Below, in pieces: positions 23,501 through 33,700 of a stretch of 64,000 bases of DNA. The notes beneath the pieces were generated by a model. The model was not told where the DNA came from, ran no database searches, and saw nothing but the letters and a program-made list of their open reading frames with translations. The stretch is from the NCBI GenBank assembly GCA_963402885.1, contig OY727100.1, forward strand, positions 2,604,001-2,668,000. Direction: 5' to 3'. Position 1 is the first letter of the stretch. Every line of letters begins with the position of its first letter. The stretch is from Antedon bifida (lineage: Eukaryota; Echinodermata; Crinoidea; Comatulida; Antedonidae). The position numbers and the translations under genes were made by a program.

Positions 23501-25075
23501 CATTCTTAATTTCCAAAGTGTCAAGATGTAATGTGATCTCTATGCGTTATTTATTACTGATGTTTTATGGCTTGTTTAAACCTTATAACTGTGTTTTGAC
23601 TGTTTAGTCCAAGAACAAAATAAAACTATTTCAAAACTGTTTAAAAAACATGGCGATATGACAAATCATTGCATTTCAAATATTGTCTTCTAGAGCTCTG
23701 TCTACACTATCAAACTAGGTTGACACAAAAGTGTGATGTCCCCAAATATGGTAGTGATCTGCCCAAATATGGTAGTGATATGATATTTTTTGGCACATCA
23801 CATTTTTTTGTCGCATTAAGTTTGATAGTGTAGACAGAGCTTAAGAGAAGAAGTTTTATTGATGTTTTTAATATTTTAGTGTGGAATCGAAACTAAGCCA
23901 GGCACTGACCTTATGGAGAACACCGACATCCATGTTCATTTTCCAGCCGGAGCCGTCGGCAAAGACGGACCATCCGCTGGAGTAACGATTGTAGCCGTTT
24001 TAGTGTCAATTTTTACTGGAAGATGTGTACGTTCTGATGTTGCAATGACCGGCGAATTGACCTTAAGAGGTCTTGTTTTACCGGTAAAGTCCATTTGAAT
24101 TGTTTCTGTATCTTTATGGGTTATTTGAACTTCCCTGCCTCAATTCCTTCTTTAAGCTCTGTCTACACTATCGAGCTAGTTTGACAAAATAAGTGTGATG
24201 TGCCCAAATATGGTAGTGCTATGACATAATCATGTCCATATATGGGCACATCAAATTTTTTTGTCACATAAAGATTGATAATGTAGACAGAGCTTAAGAC
24301 ATCAAAATTCATACTTGATTCTCCCAACACGAAATTCAAACATTTTTTGTTGTCATTTTTCAGGTTGGCGGAATTAAAGAAAAAGTGTTAGCAGCACACA
24401 GAGCAGGTATCAAAAAAGTCATCATACCCAAGCGCAATGAGAAAGATTTGGTAGAAGTGCCACAGAATATACAGGTAAATGGTCTAACGGTCAAGAGTTA
24501 AAAAACTTTTGGCTACTGGACTTTTTCAGGTAAAACTGACCACATGGTTTTACTTTAAAAAGTCAGTAAAAGAGTAATTTAAACTTAAATACACTTTACC
24601 TACATTTTTTCGACCTAATTTAAGGTCACAAACTGTAAAAATAAATATTATATGGTCCTGTTGCGATAATTTTTAAATATGTGAAAAATAAATAGCCTGA
24701 AATTCTAATAGTTTAAGCGGCCAACTATAAATGCCATTTATTAAAATATATATAGAGCTGCACTGATGAGATCTAATAAGATCGAAGCAGTACTGTCTGC
24801 AGATTGGATATAATAATATATATGCATTATTTTACAAAATGTTAAAAAGTGTTTTTAAAGATGTATCATCCCCCAAAAATTAAATCAGACTTTGAATAGG
24901 TTATTTTGTAGTTTTATTGTAGTGTAGTGACTAAAATATTTGTTTTTACTTACAGAAAGACATAGAGTTTTCACTAGCTAAGCGTCTAGAGGATGTCTTA
25001 CAACAGGCTTTTGAAGGGGGATTTCCCTCGTTAAAAGAGGCTACAGCTACTATCTCTCAAAACAGTAAACTTTAA
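14559..25075 (+). CDS. LONP2: Peroxisomal Lon protease homolog 2
   Basis: ATP-dependent AAA+ serine protease of the peroxisome matrix. Seventeen coding exons join in phase: 14559-14665, 14996-15083, 15525-15723, 16122-16228, 17175-17258, 17720-17955, 18552-18725, 19355-19540, 20478-20625, 21173-21252, 21879-22111, 22231-22469, 22895-22952, 23303-23457, 23880-24083, 24364-24474, 24956-25075. They give 842 aa; vertebrate LONP2 is about 850. The LON substrate-binding domain spans residues 1-200 ([17 protein letters not shown]), a coiled linker follows, then Walker A GPPGVGKT at ~371-378 and Walker [10 protein letters not shown] at ~434-442. The protease domain has KDGPSAGV with Ser ~730 and GGIKEK with Lys ~771, the Ser-Lys dyad. 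The C-terminal SKL is a PTS1 peroxisome import signal. The ATG is chosen because [14 protein letters not shown] matches the family start. About ten hairpin MITEs sit in its introns. Exon 10 is 80 nt, so skipping it would shift the frame. Confidence 0.96.
16389..16826. mobile_element. AGCTCTGTCTACAC MITE expanded by a minisatellite
   Basis: Intact ends (GGCTCTGTCTACACTATCAA and TAATGTAGACAGAGCTTA) enclose about 440 bp instead of ~140. The left interior is replaced by the 21-bp array at 16431-16767. It lies in LONP2 intron 4. Confidence 0.85.
16431..16767. repeat. 21-bp minisatellite, about 16 units
   Basis: Unit core CCCAAATATGGTAGTGAT plus GTG or ATG, which is the MITE's own internal motif multiplied. 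Because 21 is a multiple of three, four frames stay open for more than 100 codons; none is a credible protein. Confidence 0.95.
16979..17107. mobile_element. Foldback MITE with AGGCCAATTCACACAGA ends
   Basis: AGGCCAATTCACACAGATGA on the left and CACGTCTGTGTAAATTGGCC on the right; relative of 1439-1630, in LONP2 intron 4. Confidence 0.65.
18003..18165. mobile_element. AGCTCTGTCTACAC MITE, LONP2 intron 6
   Basis: Starts AACTCTGTCTACACTATC and ends GATAGTGTAGATAGAGCTTA; two internal CCCAAATATGGTAGTGAT units. Confidence 0.85.
18351..18491. mobile_element. AGCTCTGTCTACAC MITE, LONP2 intron 6, second copy
   Basis: Starts TGCTCTGTCTACACAATC and ends TAGTGTAGACAAAGCTTTA; lies 60 bp upstream of exon 7 and ends just before its polypyrimidine tract. 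Confidence 0.85.
18818..19063. mobile_element. Compound AGCTCTGTCTACAC MITE, LONP2 intron 7
   Basis: Two copies fused: an internal CTACACTATCAAACTTTATG restarts the left arm at about 18929. Flanks are CTTA on the left and TTAG on the right, so a TTA target duplication is likely for the pair. Confidence 0.8.
19135..19276. mobile_element. AGCTCTGTCTACAC MITE, LONP2 intron 7
   Basis: Clean copy, AAAGCTCTGTCTACAC to GTGTAGACAGAGCTTT, 80 bp upstream of exon 8. Confidence 0.85.
19602..20100. mobile_element. ~500-bp TIR element with GGGAGGTTTCGCAACCTTAC ends
   Basis: Left terminus GGGAGGTTTCGCAACCTTAC continues into GAATACGATAACGAAAACGG and ATACGTCAC. The right terminus is its reverse complement (GTATCCGTTTTCGTTATCG to TTGCGAAACCTCTC). 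Flanks ATTAG and CTAAT suggest a short AT-rich target. No transposase remains. It is in LONP2 intron 8. Confidence 0.8.
20697..20862. mobile_element. AGCTCTGTCTACAC MITE, LONP2 intron 9
   Basis: Begins 72 bp after exon 9; ends GTGTAGACAGAGCTTTAG. Confidence 0.85.
20920..21063. mobile_element. AGCTCTGTCTACAC MITE just upstream of LONP2 exon 10
   Basis: Starts AAAGCTCTGTTTACAC and ends GTAGACAGAGCTTAA; lies 110 bp before exon 10. With the next entry it brackets exon 10 by complementary sequence. Confidence 0.85.
21283..21457. mobile_element. AGCTCTGTCTACAC MITE just downstream of LONP2 exon 10
   Basis: Starts only ~30 bp after the exon 10 donor. Flanks are CTAA and TAAG, so a TAA duplication fits. 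It has a small internal duplication around CATGGAGCTATCTCCATG. Confidence 0.85.
21641..21787. mobile_element. AGCTCTGTCTACAC MITE, LONP2 intron 10
   Basis: Second copy in the intron; ends GTGTAGACAAAGCTTTA, ~90 bp before exon 11. Confidence 0.85.
23692..23844. mobile_element. AGCTCTGTCTACAC MITE, LONP2 intron 14
   Basis: Ends GTGTAGACAGAGCTTAAG, 36 bp before exon 15, so it borders the branch-point region. Confidence 0.85.
24153..24297. mobile_element. AGCTCTGTCTACAC MITE, LONP2 intron 15
   Basis: Flanks TTTA and TAAG; ends 65 bp before exon 16. Confidence 0.85.
24853..24945. mobile_element. GATGTATTGTCCCC-type MITE fragment, LONP2 intron 16
   Basis: AAAGATGTATCATCCCCCAA then ATTTTGTAGTTTTATTG, the left half of the family. 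It abuts the left breakpoint of the segmental duplication at about 24945. Confidence 0.6.
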
Positions 25076-25849
25076 ACTCTCTCTGAGATCACAAATCAAC
25101 CAAGCATTATTTGAAAAGACAAATTTAAAACAATGAATTTGAAACCCAGATTACAGTGATCACAAATCAAGTATTATTTTAAAAGACAAATTTATGCTAT
25201 AAATGTTAATCGAGGCCCTACTACAGAGAAGAATCAATAACTAACGTAAATAAAATATATATAGGCTATTAACCAATCAGATGATGGGAAATTATATATA
25301 GTAACTATGTGTATAATAAAACAATATATGCCAGTAGGCAACTGAACAACTGATTTAATTCTATCTTTCTTGTGGAAGATATTTAATACAGGGGGAAATA
25401 TTCTTTTAAAGCGATGTAAGGTGGATATATAAATGCATAAACGGTGCACAGGTGATCCTTGGCTGCAGTAATAACCTGAATAGAACACAATTAATTTGTC
25501 TTTTTACCGATTCCACTTGTTACAAAAAAGTCTACAATTAGTGCTAAAATTATTTATTTTATTGTCATGATATAATATAGCAATATAATAATTCATTTTA
25601 AAAATTTGAAATGAAAATTATTTATCTACAGAGATGCTGAAATAAGCTTTTAATTTGCCGCATTTTAATTATAGATATTATATGGATAACGAAAGTAAAG
25701 AGTATTATATCATTCAATCCCACTAAGAATTACAGAAAATAAGTAGAGCGTTGTAGCCTACATTGTAAACAATAAATACAATTTATATTATTAACATTGT
25801 CAATTGTGCTTTTGTGCATTTTCTACAGTGTGTATATACAAAGTATATC

Positions 25850-26088
25850 ATTATTTATTCTTATTTACACCGAAGTGCTGCCTATTGGCCAATCGGCAAG
25901 ATCTTGCGCAGAGTAGATAAATATAGCGTGACGTCATGGTGGTTTAGGGAAATTCCCATTTTGTTGTACATTTTTTTTTGTCTCGCACTCACCGCTCACA
26001 CAATTTTGGTTTCGTTTTGAGGGCCTATATACGGAAGAAGCACAAATATCTTTAGTTATAAGGTTGCATTTATCTTTTTAATTTGAAG
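25850..26088 (+). promoter_or_regulatory. Promoter and 5'UTR exon of MLKL-like gene A
   Basis: Conserved with 37720-37944 while the surrounding DNA has diverged. In order: CCAAT in inverted form (CTATTGGCCAAT, ~25882), a perfect CRE/ATF palindrome TGACGTCA (25929-25936), a palindromic NF-kB-type site GGGAAATTCCC (25947-25957) and an IRF-type TTTCGTTTT (26010-26018). A 5'UTR exon ends at 26088 with the donor GAAG|GTAGGT and would splice to the acceptor at 30690. The transcription start is not visible. Confidence 0.6.
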
Positions 26089-26159
26089 GTAGGTAGTAAT
26101 ATATCAATGGTAGTACGTAAAATCTCATTTAATAACCTGAACGCCCGCCATTCCAAGGC

Positions 26160-26220
26160 CTTTCGTAGGCCTAGTAGTAGTAAGTAGTAGTGTAGCCCAG
26201 CCAGCTAGGCCTAGTTCATA
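26160..26220. repeat. AGGCCT palindrome cluster
   Basis: AAGGCCTTTCGTAGGCCTAG and GCTAGGCCTAG occur just after the 5'UTR exon; shared with unit B at 38010-38090. Confidence 0.6.
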
Positions 26221-26869
26221 TAAATGTTACACGGTCCTCACTAATTCTTTGGCCGGTGCACTATAGTGGATGGTGGATAAGAAAGTCTGAAGTGTCCTGC
26301 CTTCCACAGAGGAAGGCAAGGGGCAGGGACTCCATTCAGTGAGGGTGGAGCTGCAGGGATGAAATGAGTGAGGCAGAAAATGATGATAGTATCTGTCTAG
26401 TCTTTCATCATATCTTTATATACAGTACTTAAACCCTAAGCCTAATATTGAAAAAAAAATTGGTAAAAATGTAGTAAGTTTTCGTAATGTATCAGGGCCG
26501 TAGCCAGGATCTGTCAAGAGGGGGTTCGGACAATAAGTATTTGGGTCACTGCGCCGCGGGTGGGGTCTGAGGCGAATTTAGTGACACCCCTTGATGGCCG
26601 GAAATGGTACTCTCGTACATAACATTCATGATAAATGGCACCTCTAATTGGCCGGAAAAACACTCTCATGCAGCATGCTACGATTGAACAAAACGATCGT
26701 ACTTTTTTCCTCCTCCTCACGATAACATTTGTTGCCGCCGTATGTTAGATGCGCGTGCTCTGTGTGCGGAACCACCGCCGATTGTTTGATCATTCACTCG
26801 GTATTTTGTTTTGCGTTCAAGTTACAAGCCCCCCCAAAAAAGCACAATTTGGGTGAGAAGGCAAATTCA

Positions 26870-27055
26870 ATGCTTATTATAGCCAGGGGCGGACCCAGGG
26901 GTGTTTCCCTTGTGGCCCGGGCAACAGCCTTAATTTCATACTAAATGTTGTTTCTGCCACTAAATTAAAATTAAGTTCCATTTCATCGTATACAATATCC
27001 ATCCGGACCCGGAACTTGATAGGCTTAGTCATAAAGTAGTTACAGAGTTGCGAGC
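26870..27055. mobile_element. Insertion in the left foldback arm only
   Basis: The left arm has about 185 extra bases between CAAATTCAATG and TTGTTGAATGTTTTGATA compared with the right arm. It begins near CAGGGGCGGACCCAGGGG, a typical hAT-like terminus. Confidence 0.5.
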
Positions 27056-28255
27056 ATTTTATTATTGTTGAATGTTTTGATATTAGCCTAATTGTTAAAA
27101 CGACCTTCACAACCAAAATATTTCTTTTCATTTTAAATGGAACGCTACAAAAATAATCCTCTGCTTCATCGGAGCATGAATACCTAATAACCAGACAAGA
27201 ATGTATCTTTGTTACGTTTTACTATCAATCCATTTTCATGTCACGCAATCCATTTATCAACAATATAGTAGTATAATAATAACATTTTGATTGAATAGTG
27301 AGGGATTAGTTACAGTTTGACTTGACTAAAGAAACGCTCAACACTTGAGAAATAGATGTCGGTCGATAAACTTCTGACGACGACTAAAACAACGACAATC
27401 AGCTAAATGTTAGTGATTTTATTTCATCTCTGGCTTGTTACATTTTTCATGGCACATTACCGGACTTCCCCCTCCTCTCGCAATGAACGACAGTACAGAT
27501 ATTCCCTATCTAGGCTCGTGTATGTAGCATACTACGTTATTCACAAATTACCCACGCATAGCAGTGTTACTAGAGCCATCACAGATTACCTCTAATAGAT
27601 CAATCATTCATACATGAATTCAAAAATTCATCGACAAACGAAATATAGCCTATATTCATTCCTTTTAAATATTAGGCATATTGCCAAGGCTAATAATCGA
27701 TTTGTCCATAATTATTGCGTTTTGCCGGGGGTTTTCCATAATCTAAGGCCAATTTTTAGGCCAAATCATAATTGTGCGTATTCTGTATTTCCGATGCGTG
27801 TAGTACCCTATTTATCTTCATTTCCGTACGTTCGTAAATATTAGGCCGAATTTCCGTAGTAATTTATAGACGTTCCGAAATTTGAACCGTGTTATACCGG
27901 TAGCAGAGCAAAGTTTGCTTCTTTCTGCAAATGTCCTATCATTCTTTTCTATGTTTTATTTGGAGTGTGGTTTAAAACAACACTTTTGTAAAGTTTATAG
28001 TGGATAAATAAAAATGAATGTTTGGAAATGGTGGTTTTAACATCTGACTTTATTTAGCATTTTTAAATGAATTAAAATTCCAAATTATACAATTTAACCT
28101 TTTGTTCAATATATTTATAGCAACAGCTTCATATTTTTTGTATAACTTTTTAAAATTATTAATTGATAATTAATTTACATTAATTGAGTACAGTTATTAG
28201 AATGTATTACCGTACCAAAAGTACCTTCATCGGGGACCTCCCCGTGACGTTCGCA

Positions 28256-28964
28256 TTGAACGAAAAAAAAATTATCATGAATTTTACGGTCAGGGGGAGT
28301 TTTTATGGTTCGGGCGAACAACCCCCCCCCCCCCCCCTTTACAGCGAACCCCCCCCCCCCCCCTTAATCGACTGCGACCCCCATCCCCGACATCCCCAAT
28401 ACCTCACCACCCTCATCTCTGAAAATCCTCCAAATACGTGCCCCACAATACAAAAGGTTATTTGTAAATTGAAAAATTTGTTAACTCGTTCGTGAATAAC
28501 TCATACCTTATTGTTAAACAAATGAATTGGTTGCCGAAAAATAATACGAATTTTTGGTCCCAGGATGTAACATGATATTGACACCGCTAGACAACCGCGT
28601 ACCTATTGTTTCGATCACTGGCAGTCAGCATGCATATATAGCCTTCCGACGTACATCAAAAATGGAACGCTGCGGTTACCTACAATATGTATGTGTGGCT
28701 ATGAAGTATAGTGGATTATAGTGAATTTAATAATATATTACACTATAATATCTATGGTATCATGTACTGTAGTTTACACCTATAGCATTCGATTATTTTT
28801 TTCTAGACCACCAGCCGATACGTAGGCCTACTCAACTGTATCAATACCACCTATTTACATTGATATATTTAGTTTCCTCAACAAATTGCTGTAAATAAAT
28901 ATAGATAGAGCTATCAGGGGCGGTCGCAAGACTATTTCAAGAGGGTTGCCCAAAGACGTCACGG
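28256..28964. other. Foldback loop with poly-C runs
   Basis: The spacer between the arms has two long C runs (28322-28338, 28350-28363) followed by unremarkable AT-rich DNA. No gene is seen. Confidence 0.6.
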
Positions 28965-30704
28965 GGAGGTCCCCGATGAAGGTACTTTTGGTACGGTAAT
29001 ACATTCTAATAACTGTACTCAATTAATGTAAATTAATTATCAATTAATAATTTTAAAAAGTTATACAACTTAAATATGAAGCTGTTGCTATAAATATATT
29101 GAGCAAAAGGTTAAATTGTATAATTTGGAATTTTAATTCATTTAAAAATGCTAAATAAAGTCAGATGTTAAAACCACCATTTCCAAAAATTCATTTTTAT
29201 TTATCCACTATAAACTTTACAAAAGTGTTGTTTTAAACCACACTCCAAATAAAACATAGAAAAGAATGATAGGACATTTGCAGAAAGAAGCAAACTTTGC
29301 TCTGCTACCGGTATAACACGGTTCAAATTTCGGAACGTCCATAAATTACTACGGAAATTTGGCCTAATGTACGTACGGAAATGAAGATAAATAGGGTACT
29401 ACACGCATCGGAAATACAGAATACGCACAATTATGATTTGGCCTAAAAATTGGCCTTAGATTATGGAAAACCTCCGGCAAAACGCAATAATTATGGACAA
29501 ATCGATTATTAGCCTTGGCAATATGCCTAATATTTAAAAGGAATGAATATAGGCTATATTTCGTTTGTCGATGAATTTTTGAATTCATGTATGAATGATT
29601 GATCCATTAGAGGTAATATGTGATGGCTCTAGTAACACTGCTATGCGTGGGTAATTTGTGAATAACGTAGTATGCTACATACACGAGCCTAGATAGGGAA
29701 TATCTGTACTGTCGTTCATTGCGAGAGGAGGGGGAAGTCCGGTAATGTGTCATGAAAAATGTAACAAGCCAGAGATGAAATAAAATCACTAACATTTAGC
29801 TGATTGTCGTTGTTTTAGTCGTCGTCAGAAGTTTATCGACCGACATCTATTTCTCATGTGTTGAGCGTTTCTTTGATTGAATAATTTTGGATTTTCAGTA
29901 AATTACCAATGGTTTATTCAAAGTCAAACTGTAACTAATCCCTCACTATTCAATCAAAATGTTATTATTATACTACTATATTGTTGAAAAATGGATTGCG
30001 TGACATGAAAATGGATTGATAGTAAAACGTAACAAAGATACGTTCTTGTCTGGTTATTAGGTATTCATGCTCCGATGAAGCAGAGGATTATTTTTGTAGC
30101 GTTCCATTTAAAATGAAAAGAAATATTTTGGTTGTGAAGGTCGTTTTAACAATTAGGCTAATATCAAAACATTCAATTGAATTTGCATTGAATTTGCCTT
30201 CTCACCCAAATTGTGCTTTTTTTGGGGGGCTTGTAACTTGAACGCAAAACAAAATACCGAGTGAATGATCAAACAATCGGCGGTGGTTCCGCACACAGAG
30301 CACGCGCATCTAACATACGGCGGCAACAAATGTTATCGTGAGGAGGAGGAAAAAAGTACGATCGTTTTGTTCAATCGTAGCATGCTGCATGAGAGTGTTT
30401 TTCCGGCCAATTAGAGGTGTCATTTATCATGAATGTTATGTACGAGAGTACCATTTCCGGCCATCAAGGGGTGTCACTAAATTCGCCTCAGACCCCACCC
30501 GCGGCGCAGTGACCCAAATACTTATTGTTCGAACCCCCCTTGACAGATCCTGGCTACGGCCCTGTTAAGGGGGGGTTCGCCCGAACCATAAAAACCCCCC
30601 CTGACTACGGGCCTGTGTATAAAGTTTAAAGAAGTACTACTAAAAAGTACTTATTCACCTGTATAATAATTTGTCTTTTTATCAAAACAGGTCTTGTTGT
30701 AAAA

Positions 30705-33700
30705 ATGACGATGGGAATCATTTCAGCCGTTTTCAGTGTTGCCGAAAAATGTTATGATATTGCGCAAGAAGTCAAAGCATTTAAAAGGTCATCCAAAAAA
30801 TTGGCAGATAGAATCAAGATATTATTGCAACCAATAGAAATGGTGAAAGAGCATGAGTCCATTCTTCAGGAGGCTGATCAAATGTCTAAAAAAAACTACG
30901 AGCGTTTCTTAGAGGCTTTAAACCAACTAAAAAAACACATAACAGAAATTAAGGAATTCCTTCAAACCTTAAAAAAATGGCCATTATATCAGAAAGCGTT
31001 TAAGAAAAGGTATATTACAGACAAGTTTAATGATTTTAATGAAATACTTGAAGGCCTAGTTCCGGGATTATCGTTAATTTTACAACTCGAGCAGCGCAAA
31101 GAGTACATCAATAAAATGTCCAGATTTGAGGATGGTCAGCAAGCGATTAAAGATGATTTTGCGAACATGGGTAAATTTTCAAAAAATTTCATATGGTTTC
31201 AAATGGATATTTAAAAATAAATGTTAACTTTTTTGATAAACCAGTTGCCAAGTAATTATATCCTGGATTTATATAGCGCCTAATGTTCTGAAACCTCTAA
31301 GAGCTGTACATAAATGAATATGAAAAAATCCAACCATGCCAAAAAAAAAAAACCCAAACCGCAGAAGGGGATACGCCTTCGTCGCTAACCAGGGATCGGT
31401 CTAATTGAACCCCGGTCAGCACCAGTTGTGTCTTGGTCATCCCGGACTCGGGCGCCTCCTGCCCTACAAAAATAGATCTAAAACAATAAGTACTTGGGTA
31501 AATTTTATATCACTTTTAATTTCATTTGTAGATGAACTCCCAATAACATTTCTGTTGATAGATATGTGGACGCAATGCACATCGTAGGCACAATGCAATT
31601 GAATTGACCAATCACAATCTGACAGTTTATCCATCGTGTTGTGATTCGTCAAATTACATGTATTGAGTTTCTCTCTTTGCGTTCCTATTGGGTACCAAGC
31701 TTTTAATAAGTTCAAAGAATATTCTGAAATTGTATGTATTGTTTTCATTCATTCTTTCATCATACAGTCAATCTTCAATGGATTTCTTTTTTATTTCAGC
31801 AAAAGATCTCAAGGAAATCTTGGAAACAGTGCAAGAATGTAAATAAAACATAAGTACTTTCTTTCCTTTTATGAATGTTATCATGTTCAAATTTTTTTTA
31901 TTACCGTAATTTTACAATTTTTTAAAATTTTATAATTATTGAAAGCTTTTAAAAGATTCAACAAGCATAAAATACTAATAACTATAGTATCTATTATTTA
32001 TTATCTGCATTTTTATTGTTTTTTACTGAATTTAATAGATGAATTGTTTCCTCAGATCAAAAGAATTTACCAGGTAAAAGTCGTGTCCCGCAAACATTAC
32101 AAGAAATCAAGATGAACGACTTATATGATATGACGCCCAGTGATGTTCAGGGCACATTTGTCTATCTTGCTAGGTATAAGAAGTTTGATGAAATGGTCGC
32201 TATCAAAAAATTGTAAGTGCTGAATTGAGCCTAATGTCTGCATTGTAGGTGGGTGGGGCTGTGCTATTATTGTATTGGTAACCACTATACTAGTACGTAC
32301 TACTGTAGATGAGAAGTAATTTAATTTATTTTAGGCCTGATGGTGATAATGAAGTTAGAACAAGTCTAAAAGAAGAAGCCAGCAAACTAAAAACATTTGA
32401 GTCGCCCTATATAGTAAAGCTCTGGGGCATTTGTATTGAAGGAGGTAAGTATATAAATTCCCTCGAGCAAAATATCATTCCCTCTTGGATGTCAAATCTT
32501 ATATTTTACCTCTAAGCAGGCAATATCTGTATAATATTACATAGCCTATGTAAATATGTGAACGTGATTGGTTGAAACTGCATCACATGACTACCGCTGC
32601 GAGGATCGTAAATCGTATATATCCTCAGGGTACGATGATATTGACTGATTAATTTTCGCATTAATTTTCATTTGTTATTAGTCCTCCCTAGATGTGAAGG
32701 AAGATGAATTATTCGGCCTACCTGATGATAATATTATTATTGTTAATGTAGGCTTATTGATGAATTTTTCTGTTAATTTAAACGACCTAGGCCTAAGTGA
32801 ATATTTTATTGCCAAGGAATCATAATTATCTGTATATTATAAAATCAAACTTAGTAGATGGGTAGAGTTTTCAATAATTTAATTATATTTATTATTGAAA
32901 TTTCATATTATTAACAGATAACAACATCCTTGTATTTGAGTACATGGAAAATGGAACTTTGCGAAAAGTTCTTAATGAACAGCACGCTGAATTGACATTT
33001 GCGCGAAAGCTGCGCATGGCTCTAGATGGCGCTCTTGGGTTATATCGCATTCATAACCTACAAGAGCTTCATAGAGTTATTACATCATCCAAGTTCCTTG
33101 TTAACAAACATTTCAAAGTCAAAGTAAGTATTTATTTGTTTATAGATATTTATTTTTAAGAGATTATGTAAATTGTCCAACAAAAGCAGCTGATTCTTAA
33201 TTCTACTGTATCATATCTAGAGACAATTAACATCCTGCAGTATTGTGTCTGGAGACAATAGACATCCGGAAATATCGTGTCTGGAGACAAGAAACAACTT
33301 GCAGTATCGCCTCTGCTGTCTGCAACAGCCCCATACCATAGCATCTAACTCCTAAATATTAACTTAACCCAACTCTCTAGATAATCTCTCACTAGTATAC
33401 TACAGTAATCGCCCTAAATCAAATGATATGACATCGGATGAATAAGAATATTGCTGTCAGCAAACATAGCAGTCAGTACTATTCATCATATAACATAAGC
33501 TGGTCTTTGCGTGTGGACGGGAACAGCCCTCTGATGGTTTATTGAAAGATCTCCATTGGCTTCATATTAAAAAAAAGAATTTTGTACATAATTATTGTTT
33601 TTGTTTATAAATGTATTTACTCTGTTGTTCCTTTTCCTTTAATTAATATTAACCGTGATCAGCTTTCATTTAATTACCGGTGTTGACTTCACTCCTCTAA

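Larger units (their letters stand above)
26493..30615. mobile_element. 4.1-kb foldback transposon with 5-bp target duplication
   Basis: Ends are CAGGGCCGTAGCCAGGATCT on the left and, reversed, CAGGCCCGTAGTCAGG on the right. TGTAT flanks both sides (26488-26492, 30616-30620). Unit B at ~38366 has the uninterrupted CGTAATTTTATAAGTTTAAA, the empty site. The arms (26493-28255 and 28965-30565) are ~1.6-1.75-kb inverted copies. A further inner end motif near 28293 and 30570 points to nested relatives. CAGGG ends and a 5-bp duplication suggest a hAT-like element. No transposase is seen. Confidence 0.8.

Noticed and set aside
28184-28495. 103-codon frame with proline runs
   Set aside because: Caused by poly-C tracts in the foldback loop.
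4187-29588. Small frame (MNSKIHRQTKYSLYSFLLN) present in three copies
   Set aside because: It lies in foldback arms, has no recognisable domain, and its recurrence is explained by the arm copies themselves.
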